NCBI RefSeq assembly: GCF_029203285.1
Contig: NZ_CP115669.1
Coordinates: 930,001 to 994,000 of the forward strand
From: Pseudomonas sp. PSE14
GTDB taxonomy: Bacteria > Pseudomonadota > Gammaproteobacteria > Pseudomonadales > Pseudomonadaceae
Length of the DNA stretch: 64,000 bases
Reading direction: 5' to 3'
The notes below the pieces were generated by a model. The model worked only from the letters and a program-made list of their open reading frames with translations. It made no database searches and was not told where the DNA came from. The translations under genes and the position numbers were made by a program. The first letter of the stretch is position 1, and every line of letters begins with the position of its first letter. This document shows, one piece after another, positions 58,201-64,000 of this stretch.

Positions 58201-58999
58201 GGCTGTAGCAGTCGTCGTTAGCGGTGGTGCAACCGGCATTAGTGGAGTTGTAGGTGTAGTAGTAGGCCGGAACTCCTTTTTGAGCGAGGCTGGCCGACAG
58301 CGTATTGCCGTTCACGCTGCAATCTGTGGCAATGGCGCTGGTGGAGCCTGGTACGGTGGCGGAAGCGGTGCAACTGACTGTCGTGGTGCATCTTCTCCCG
58401 CAAGTCTGGGTAGAGGTGCGCTTGAAGGTGAAATCGATGCCGCCTGGTGTGGTCACAGTCGTGGTGCCATCGACGGTCGCGGTGACGGATGCCTGGAAGT
58501 CAGCTGCCGGGTTTTCCGCCAGTCGGTTACTGGTGCTGCTGTAGCCGTAGCTCGTGGCTTGCCCACTTTCGAGCACGTAAGTCCAGGTGACCTTGTAGTC
58601 GTTGGACATATTGATGGTGCCGCGTGCGCTGTTGTAGCCGTTGACCTTCGCCGAGGTAAAGCTGGTGCTCAGTGGGACTTCATTGCCCGAGGTGTCGAAC
58701 ACGATCGGGGCGCGATAAGTCACAGCGGGGTTATAGGCGAGCGGGTTGAAGGCGCTGGACTTGGCGCGCCGGGTGGCGCTGTAGCTGTTCTTGTTGTCCG
58801 GGGCGAAGGCCCAGCGCATGCTGCCGGAGTCGTCGAGTGTCAGCAGCATGTTGGGGGCGACACCCACGGTCAGGCTCAGAGGGCTCTGGGAGACGGCGGC
58901 AAAGGAGTTGGCGGCGCAGAGCAGGGTGACGCCGAACACTGCGCAGGAGAGCGTCTTGATGCAGGGGTGAAGACGAGAACGGTGCATGATGTCAGCCAT
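55253..58999 (-). CDS. pilY1: PilY1, type IV pilus tip/adhesin protein
   Basis: A 1,248-residue secreted protein needed for pilus extension, surface sensing and adhesion. A signal region (residues ~13-35) precedes a VWA-like N-terminal half whose MIDAS motif D-D-S-G-S is at 56-60. The C-terminal beta-propeller half (from ~680) contains the calcium site DYNADGVADYAYAGD (~946-960). I see no Arg-Gly-Asp integrin motif. Length exceeds the P. aeruginosa protein (about 1,160). The first ATG at 58999 shares a base with the pilX stop (TAATG); an alternative start at 58987 is possible and neither has a clear Shine-Dalgarno. Confidence 0.94.
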   Translation of the reverse strand: MADIMHRSRLHPCIKTLSCAVFGVTLLCAANSFAAVSQSPLSLTVGVAPNMLLTLDDSGSMRWAFAPDNKNSYSATRRAKSSAFNPLAYNPAVTYRAPIVFDTSGNEVPLSTSFTSAKVNGYNSARGTINMSNDYKVTWTYVLESGQATSYGYSSTSNRLAENPAADFQASVTATVDGTTTVTTPGGIDFTFKRTSTQTCGRRCTTTVSCTASATVPGSTSAIATDCSVNGNTLSASLAQKGVPAYYYTYNSTNAGCTTANDDCYSLRFVTSAEQQNFANWYSFYRNRALATISAAALAFYDLSPAVRLSWQGLGRCVSFDGTDSNCRDNTFQAYTPAHKGQLYAWLQNINFDQSTYLPAAMKRAGEFLKTATPWQKTPGGTGNTSQNTYACRASYQIMMTDGLWNESASAPSDFRHDAGTFNLPDGRAYSQGAPYYDATSNTLADLAMHYWSTDLNTNLANKVPAYTPFKSNNTTTDYWDARNDPATWQHMSNFIMGLGLSEALNRTNIPWDGATHKGAGYAALAAGTATWPPAAASGDNAANNVYDLWHAAINSRGEFFSVDSPEAMVQAFSDILSRIADRKSTAARPAINSGQVSTDENDNGTVKTVSYQTSYASDDHWSGDVKRFEKTWNAQSNAFETTQIWSAKAGVPSWQSRAIKIAGNSNSGLVDFAWENAGTSSTTGSLANLLSRDPANANAADTQGQQRLEYLRGNRSGEGTTFRQRSGVLGDFYSSSPAVVNGPRYLVSFSNRLEGNTAYSTFATTIADRSPRVYVGGNDGMLHGFNALTGAEEFAFIPSAVFAKLNKLTSANYSHEFYVEGTPVVADVYDGSEWRTVLVGTLKGGGKAIFALDITTPGQEKLLWEFDDSRLPNDAAVKMGYSFSQPTIARLHTGKWAVVFGNGYESDGNTNGKAALFIVDAMQGTLLKSLEVEGTDGVANGLSTPKLGDYNADGVADYAYAGDLQGNVWRFDLLRNGRSTTTPFTTEDDGENAIAAFEVAYGGKPLFKAVADTGSRQPITSAPSLVRHPTGTGYLVIFGTGKFFDTDDKEGDKSMAQSVYGIWDKQTLGEEASNPAITRGSLQAQSIVTQTTVAADGTTRQGRVISDNNVRWQASGSQSAQNGWYLNLTRTDGEMVVENMAQLGRTLFFQSLVPNDDPCGDGAANWTYALNPFTGGRTPQHAFDYQPTGDVGTSNISAIRQDGEGGGTISQNSDSSYQYCTGQECVNIHPDPTSLGRQSWRRVEDQE

Positions 59000-59625
59000 T
59001 AATTATTAAGGCCAAGATAGATATTGGCGTGTGTCGACTGGAGATAGAGGGCGTCCCCTGCCTTGCCATTGTTGAGGTAGAAGTAGGTGCCCTGGCCTTC
59101 CGCGGCCATGCCGTATTCCGCGTTGACCGCCGTGTTTCCGGTTTCGACCGCCAGGATGCTGTTCCAGGAGGCCGGGTACTGGGTATTGGCTTGGGTCGTG
59201 GTCCCTGGGTCGGTGCCGCGATAGGGCATCCAGAGCAGGCCGCCCTGGGATTCGGACTTGAGGAAGTCGTCGGTAGCTTCCTGGGGCTGATCGACGAAGG
59301 TGAGCAGGTGGGCGTCGTCGATCGCCAGCAGGCACGGCTTGTTCAGGCCATTGGCTTTCAAAGTGTTCGACTTGCTGCAGTTGTCGGCGCTGGCTTCCAG
59401 CTTCTCGACGAGGTAGCCCGGACCATAGAAGCGGAACTCGGCCTCGCGCAGGGCCGCATCGGCAACATTCTGCAGTTTCGTGTCATGGGCACGATGGGCA
59501 GTGAGGCGTGTTTCCATGGTCACGCTGCGCATGCTTCCGATGGCCAGCAAGGTGAGCAGCAGCATCATGACGAGCGCGACGAGCAGTACCGCACCGCGCT
59601 GGGAGTTGCGGGTAGGGGCTGTCAT
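58999..59625 (-). CDS. pilX: Minor pilin PilX
   Basis: A 208-residue prepilin. MTAPTRNSQRG is the leader, followed by AVLLVALVMMLLLTLLAIGS; position 5 of the mature helix is Val, not Glu. PilX forms part of the initiation complex at the pilus tip with PilV, PilW, FimU and PilY1. The start overlaps the end of pilW by four bases (ATGA) and its stop overlaps pilY1 by one base. Confidence 0.93.
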   Translation of the reverse strand: MTAPTRNSQRGAVLLVALVMMLLLTLLAIGSMRSVTMETRLTAHRAHDTKLQNVADAALREAEFRFYGPGYLVEKLEASADNCSKSNTLKANGLNKPCLLAIDDAHLLTFVDQPQEATDDFLKSESQGGLLWMPYRGTDPGTTTQANTQYPASWNSILAVETGNTAVNAEYGMAAEGQGTYFYLNNGKAGDALYLQSTHANIYLGLNN

Positions 59626-60470
59626 GGCATGAAGTTCCTGATGGTCTGGGTGCTGCTGGCAACCTGATAGAGGCTTTTATTGTCCGCTTTCTGGATGCGG
59701 CTCTTGGTAGCGTCCGCTGCGGTAGCCAGCCAGTCGCTGAGCACTTTCGAATCGTCGCTGTCGCGCTGCCTATCGCGGCTCGCGAGCAGCAAGGCGTAGC
59801 GCACGCTTCGAATGGCGCCGCTGTCCGGCGACCAGTCGGCTTGCGGGATATAGGACGACACCTTCTTCTCCATGACGTCGTTGCTGCCGACTCCGAAGTC
59901 CAGGCGCAGATCGGCGATACCGGTGAGCAGTTCACCATACTGGGGAGTGGCGGTGTTCAGGCTCTTGCACAGTAGGCGGCCTTGCTGAAGTGCGCCCTCG
60001 CTCGGTTCGTACTTGAATGCCAGAAGGGTCAGGTCGCCTTCGGAAGCGGGCGCCGACGGAAAGGCCTTGTCGTATTCGACGCCACTAGCCTCGCCCTGGC
60101 AGTCCAGCTCCTCGCTGGCTTGCGGTTGGTAGCGAATACAGAAACCGGTGCCTTCGCTGGCGGCGAGCCCGGTGATGGCGTGCCCGGCTTTGAAAGCCTG
60201 GCATCCACCCCCGGCGGCGCGGGCGGGAAAAACTGCTTCGAGCAGCGTGGAAGGATTGCGGCGGTAGCCTGCCTTGCCTAGGTAATGATTGATCGTCAGC
60301 GTGGCGAAACGACCGTTTTCCAGGTTGCCCGCCTGGTTCTGCTGGAAGGCGTAGCTGCGCCGGTTGTCGAGATAGATCTGGGTGATGCCGAGGATCAGGA
60401 AGCTGCTGATTGCGAGCGCGATCATCAGCTCGACTATCGACAGGCCGAGTTGGCGCTTGGTGCTGGTCAT
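59622..60470 (-). CDS. pilW: Minor pilin PilW
   Basis: A 282-residue prepilin: leader MTSTKRQLG, then LSIVELMIALAISSFLILGI with Glu at position 5, then a large globular domain with several Cys residues (GGCQAF, TGFCIRYQ, LDCQGE, LLCKSL). It belongs to the minor-pilin priming complex. ATG 60470 overlaps the end of pilV by four bases; the longer frame to 60686 runs antisense-like through pilV and is not used. Confidence 0.93.
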   Translation of the reverse strand: MTSTKRQLGLSIVELMIALAISSFLILGITQIYLDNRRSYAFQQNQAGNLENGRFATLTINHYLGKAGYRRNPSTLLEAVFPARAAGGGCQAFKAGHAITGLAASEGTGFCIRYQPQASEELDCQGEASGVEYDKAFPSAPASEGDLTLLAFKYEPSEGALQQGRLLCKSLNTATPQYGELLTGIADLRLDFGVGSNDVMEKKVSSYIPQADWSPDSGAIRSVRYALLLASRDRQRDSDDSKVLSDWLATAADATKSRIQKADNKSLYQVASSTQTIRNFMP

Positions 60471-61027
60471 GGCTCTACTCGAACGGTGTAGGTGCAAACG
60501 GTGGCGTCGGTTTCTGCGGCGTCCAGGCAGGTGCCCTCCCGTACCTGCCAGGCGAGGCGGATTTCGATCATCGAGCCGGCATTCGCGTTGCACTGTCCGG
60601 GGGAGGGACTGCGGCAGATGTACATGTCGCTGGCGAAGAGGTCCGCGCCGCCGGGCAGTGCTGTCTTGACCTTGTCGGCCCAGCAATCGCGCTGCTCCTG
60701 CGCCGTTTTCGCGATACGGGTCGGGCTGGACACGCAGTTCTGGCGGCCGGAGAAGTCTTTCCCCTCAGCCTTGTAGAACAGAGAGGCGGTCTTCATTGCA
60801 CTGTTCATGGGAGTCTTCGGTGGCGTGTTGCTGAAAAGCTCCTGGGGGTTGGCGCGAATGATCTCGATCAGGTCGTTGGTCAGTTCGACGGCGGCGTTAC
60901 GCTGTACGGAATCCTGGGTGTACTGGATGCTGCGCCCTTGCAGCGCCACCATGCCGAGTACGCCGACGGTGGTCAGGAGCAGCGCCACGAGCACCTCGAT
61001 CAGGCTGAAGCCTTTGCTGGTCGTCAT
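60467..61027 (-). CDS. pilV: Minor pilin PilV
   Basis: A 186-residue prepilin: leader MTTSKG, then FSLIEVLVALLLTTVGVLGM with Glu5. Cys residues in QNCVSS, RDCWAD, YICRSP and GQCNAN may pair. Start 61027 is preferred to 61048 because it gives the canonical short leader. It lies 8 bp after fimU and overlaps pilW by four bases. Confidence 0.93.
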   Translation of the reverse strand: MTTSKGFSLIEVLVALLLTTVGVLGMVALQGRSIQYTQDSVQRNAAVELTNDLIEIIRANPQELFSNTPPKTPMNSAMKTASLFYKAEGKDFSGRQNCVSSPTRIAKTAQEQRDCWADKVKTALPGGADLFASDMYICRSPSPGQCNANAGSMIEIRLAWQVREGTCLDAAETDATVCTYTVRVEP

Positions 61028-61035
61028 GGCGTTCC

Positions 61036-61518
61036 TCACAGGGTGCAACTGTCCAGGGGCGTTTCGTCCGCATCCTTTGTCCCCTGACGGAACAACTTGA
61101 TGGCGCCGCTTGCCTGGACCTCCAGATACAGCCCCGTGGCGGTGTCGTCGTTGTGGCAGATGGTGAGAGTGGTAGCCGTTGCCGTACCGTTGCTCCTGAA
61201 CTTGATCTCGTCGGCGCTGGCTCGGATCCGGGTGAGCTCGGGGTTGCTCTTGAGCTGGCGCAGCGCATCGCCGTCACCGCGCTTGACGCTCCAGACGTCA
61301 TCGCTGCCGGCGGCGGTGATGGTGGCCTTCTGGCTCACGGCCTCGCCTCGGGCATAGAGCAGCAGGGACTTCAACTCATCTGCCTGGGTTTGCAGACGAC
61401 TGCGTTCGATGGTCGAGGTGAAGCTGGGGACGGCTAGCGCGGCGAAAATCGCCAGCAGGGTCACCACGATCATCAATTCGACCAGCGTGAATCCGGCCGA
61501 TCCCATTGGGCGCGACAT
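61036..61518 (-). CDS. fimU: Minor pilin FimU (GspH-like)
   Basis: A 160-residue prepilin: leader MSRPMGSAG, then FTLVELMIVVTLLAIFAALA with Glu5, and a GspH/FimT-like C-terminal domain. It connects the tip complex with the pilin filament. The start at 61518 has GAGGA at correct distance. First gene of the fimU-pilV-pilW-pilX-pilY1-pilE operon, so the promoter lies in 61519-61668. Confidence 0.92.
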   Translation of the reverse strand: MSRPMGSAGFTLVELMIVVTLLAIFAALAVPSFTSTIERSRLQTQADELKSLLLYARGEAVSQKATITAAGSDDVWSVKRGDGDALRQLKSNPELTRIRASADEIKFRSNGTATATTLTICHNDDTATGLYLEVQASGAIKLFRQGTKDADETPLDSCTL

Positions 61519-61668
61519 GGCGCATTCCTCGCGTTTTAAGTCGCGGCAATGCTGCCGTCTGTCGTAGGAAAAGTCCTATCTAGACGGATGACCGTTCGCG
61601 ATAGCGCGATGTTCGGTCATGCGATTTGCTCATATGTGACAGGTGTCGCGATGCGAGTGTGACGCATG
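61519..61668 (-). promoter_or_regulatory. Promoter region of the minor-pilin operon
   Basis: This 150-bp gap between fimU and fimT must carry the operon promoter. In P. aeruginosa AlgR activates it. CCGTTCGCG at 61592-61600 agrees with seven bases of the AlgR core CCGTTCGTC. A small inverted repeat TAGGA-AAAG-TCCTA lies at 61565-61578. Confidence 0.45.
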
Positions 61669-62181
61669 TCAGTGGGGGCAAAGTGGGTCCGCCTCGCTGG
61701 ATTCCCGACGAATTCTTCCGGCCCTGTTGATCACGATCCGGGCTGCAGATTGTGTACTGGCGCAGAGCACGAAGTGCCCGGAATGGAATGCCCCGTTGGG
61801 CTGGGCGCTGTAGCCGCCAGGTGTGTAGTGGACGTAGCGGCGGGAGGTGCTGTCGGGGATAACGGTGATGGGCGAAATGGCCGTGTGAGTCGCCAGCAGT
61901 TGCTCGGAGGGTTCACGAATACCGTTGTTGTTGCGGTCGACGAACAGCGTCCAGCCTTGTTCCCAGTTTCCATCCAAGGCCGCGATGCTAACCGGTTGCC
62001 CGCTCAGCACGGCCGTCGTGCGTGCCTGATTCAGTGCGCTCTGCAGCTCCTGCGTGGCGACCTGCAGCCGATGCTCCTCCAGGAGTCGGCCGAATCCTGG
62101 CGCCGCGAGGGAGAGGACAATGGCCAGGACTGCCAGGGTCACCAGCAGTTCGATGAGGCTGAAACCGTTGCGTTTGAACAT
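61669..62181 (-). CDS. fimT: Minor pilin-like protein FimT
   Basis: A 170-residue prepilin-like protein: leader MFKRNG, then FSLIELLVTLAVLAIVLSLA with Glu5, and a GspH-type C-terminal domain. FimT-type proteins are dispensable for pili in P. aeruginosa but in some bacteria bind DNA during natural transformation. The C-terminal stretch here is basic (VINRAGRIRRESSE), compatible with DNA contact; this is inference. It has a Cys near the C-terminus (DPLCPH) and one in FVLCAST. Confidence 0.9.
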   Translation of the reverse strand: MFKRNGFSLIELLVTLAVLAIVLSLAAPGFGRLLEEHRLQVATQELQSALNQARTTAVLSGQPVSIAALDGNWEQGWTLFVDRNNNGIREPSEQLLATHTAISPITVIPDSTSRRYVHYTPGGYSAQPNGAFHSGHFVLCASTQSAARIVINRAGRIRRESSEADPLCPH

Positions 62182-62370
62182 GTCCCGTCCCTGGTTCGTG
62201 GGTCTGTCAGGGAGTATTGGGGCTGCCTGTTTTGTGGCGTCTGAAACCGTTGTAGGGCGCTTCCGGGGTGGTTGCAGTTGTCGCCCGTCACCCGGTCGCT
62301 CCCGTTGCCCGGTATAGTGCTCGACTGCCGATTTCCCTTTGGTTTTCCGTAAGTGATGTGGGGGCGTTGT
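62182..62370. promoter_or_regulatory. Divergent intergenic region fimT / thiO
   Basis: A 189-bp gap between divergent genes; it must include promoters for both. No convincing sigma-70 or sigma-54 site was recognised, and no thiamine riboswitch is evident. Confidence 0.35.
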
Positions 62371-63480
62371 ATGCCGGATGTGATCGTGGTGGGCGGCGGG
62401 GTCGTCGGGCTGTTGTCTGCCTGGACCCTGGGACAGGCCGGGGCCGAGGTATTGCTGCTGGAACGCGGCGAGACCGGGCGCGAGGCGTCCTGGGCCGGCG
62501 GCGGGATCGTTTCGCCGCTCTATCCCTGGCGCTACAGCCGGGCCGTGGCCAATCTGGCGCACTGGTCGCAGGACTTCTATCCAGGCCTCGGCCAGCGGCT
62601 GCTGGCGGACACCGGGGTGGACCCGGAAGTGCATGTGACCGGCCTGTACTGGCTCGATCTGGACGACCAGGATGAAGCGCTGGCCTGGGCCCGTGCCCAG
62701 GGGCGTCCGCTGTCGGAGGTGAGCATTTCCGCCGTGCACGATGCCGTACCCGTGCTGGGGACGGGGTTCAGCCGGGCTGTGTACATGTCCGGCGTTGCCA
62801 ATGTGCGCAACCCACGCCTGGCCAGGTCGCTGCGCGAAGCGCTGGTGCGCATGCCGAACGTTTCCGTGCGCGAGCAGGTCGAGGTGACCGGCTTCCTTCA
62901 AGCCGGAGAGCGGGTACAGGGTGTGCGTACCGCACAGGGCGATTTCACTGCGGATTCGGTCGTGCTGGCAGCGGGCGCCTGGAGCGGTCAGTTACTGGCG
63001 AAGCTGGGGCTGGAGCTGCCGGTGGAGCCAGTGAAAGGGCAGATGATCCTGTACCGCTGCGCGCCCGACTTCCTCTCCAGCATGGTGCTGGCCAAAGGGC
63101 GCTATGCGATTCCCCGGCGCGACGGCCACATCCTGGTGGGCAGCACCTTGGAGCACGCGGGTTTCGACAAGACGCCGTCCGCTGAAGCGCTGGCCAGTCT
63201 GCGTGCATCGGCGGAAGAGTTGATCCCCGCGTTGGCGGAGCAGGAGCCGGTCAAGCACTGGGCGGGCTTGCGTCCGGGGTCGCCGCAGGGCGTTCCGTTC
63301 ATTGGCGAGGTGTCGGGCCATCGCGGCCTGTGGCTGAACACCGGGCATTACCGCAACGGTCTGGTGCTGGCGCCGGCGTCCTGCCAGTTGCTGGCGGACC
63401 TGATGCAGCAGCGCCCGCCGATCATCGAGGCGGCGCCCTACGCGCCGGAAGGGCGCCTGGTAGCGACGCCCATCGTCTGA
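62371..63480 (+). CDS. thiO: Glycine oxidase ThiO / FAD-dependent amino acid oxidase
   Basis: A 369-residue flavoprotein of the D-amino acid oxidase family. The FAD-binding turn VVGGGVVGLLSAW begins at residue 5, followed by LLLERGETGREASWAGGG. C-terminal HWAGLRPGSPQGVPFIGEV and GHYRNGLVLAPAS are typical of ThiO, which oxidises glycine to the imine used for the thiazole of thiamine. A role as a general D-amino acid oxidase remains possible. The start at 62371 (MPDVIVVGGG) fits the family better than the upstream in-frame ATG at 62353. Confidence 0.88.
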   Translation: MPDVIVVGGGVVGLLSAWTLGQAGAEVLLLERGETGREASWAGGGIVSPLYPWRYSRAVANLAHWSQDFYPGLGQRLLADTGVDPEVHVTGLYWLDLDDQDEALAWARAQGRPLSEVSISAVHDAVPVLGTGFSRAVYMSGVANVRNPRLARSLREALVRMPNVSVREQVEVTGFLQAGERVQGVRTAQGDFTADSVVLAAGAWSGQLLAKLGLELPVEPVKGQMILYRCAPDFLSSMVLAKGRYAIPRRDGHILVGSTLEHAGFDKTPSAEALASLRASAEELIPALAEQEPVKHWAGLRPGSPQGVPFIGEVSGHRGLWLNTGHYRNGLVLAPASCQLLADLMQQRPPIIEAAPYAPEGRLVATPIV

Positions 63481-63492
63481 GTCCAGTGGGGA

Positions 63493-64000
<508 letters not shown>

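Overview
This window is a stretch of GC-rich chromosome from a Pseudomonas of the P. aeruginosa group (P. aeruginosa itself is unlikely). The evidence is gene content and order. From about 16 kb to the right end, the order follows what I recall of the P. aeruginosa chromosome from glyA3/morA down to pilR: glyA, morA, ettA, gdhA, rtc genes, rtcR, a Lon-like protease, fklB, ispB, rplU-rpmA-obg-proB-creA, rpsT, murJ, ribF-ileS-lspA-fkpB-ispH, pilE-pilY1-pilX-pilW-pilV-fimU, fimT, thiO, pilR. No phage, plasmid, insertion sequence or CRISPR array was seen. All species comparisons are from memory, not from an alignment.

Layout. 1-6.7 kb: the end of an RND efflux pump, a Bcr/CflA-type MFS exporter, a small protein, an MmsR-like AraC regulator and a divergent propionyl-CoA synthetase-like enzyme; the mmsAB genes normally next to mmsR are missing. 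6.8-16.3 kb: a mixture of a stand-alone receiver protein, zinc metalloprotease, PhzF-like isomerase, alanine aminotransferase, small envelope proteins, TrmA, a purine permease and a SecD-like lipoprotein, with several dispersed inverted repeats. 16.3-26.4 kb: glyA, the large c-di-GMP protein MorA, the ribosome factor EttA and glutamate dehydrogenase.

26.5-33.5 kb is the most interesting part: an RNA-repair locus. The activator RtcR is read to the right. To the left, from a near-consensus sigma-54 promoter with a matching IHF site, runs one apparent transcript that begins with a self-complementary leader. Two abutting tRNA-like RNAs with abnormal anticodon arms and no CCA end follow, then a slipin/SPFH membrane protein, a zinc-ribbon protein, RtcB ligase, a RlaP-type nucleotidyltransferase and RtcA cyclase. 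The likely logic is that cleaved tRNA activates RtcR, which switches on ligase, cyclase and decoy or sensor RNAs together.

33.5-54.8 kb is mostly housekeeping: envelope proteins of unknown function, a DksA-like zinc finger protein, a Lon-family protease, a probable iron-regulated small protein with a Fur box, polyprenyl diphosphate synthase, ribosomal proteins L21, L27 and S20, the GTPase Obg, proline synthesis, the lipid II flippase MurJ, and the ribF-ileS-lspA-fkpB-ispH cluster. 54.8-64 kb carries the minor-pilin operon of type IV pili (without pilY2), the separate minor pilin fimT, thiO and the end of pilR.
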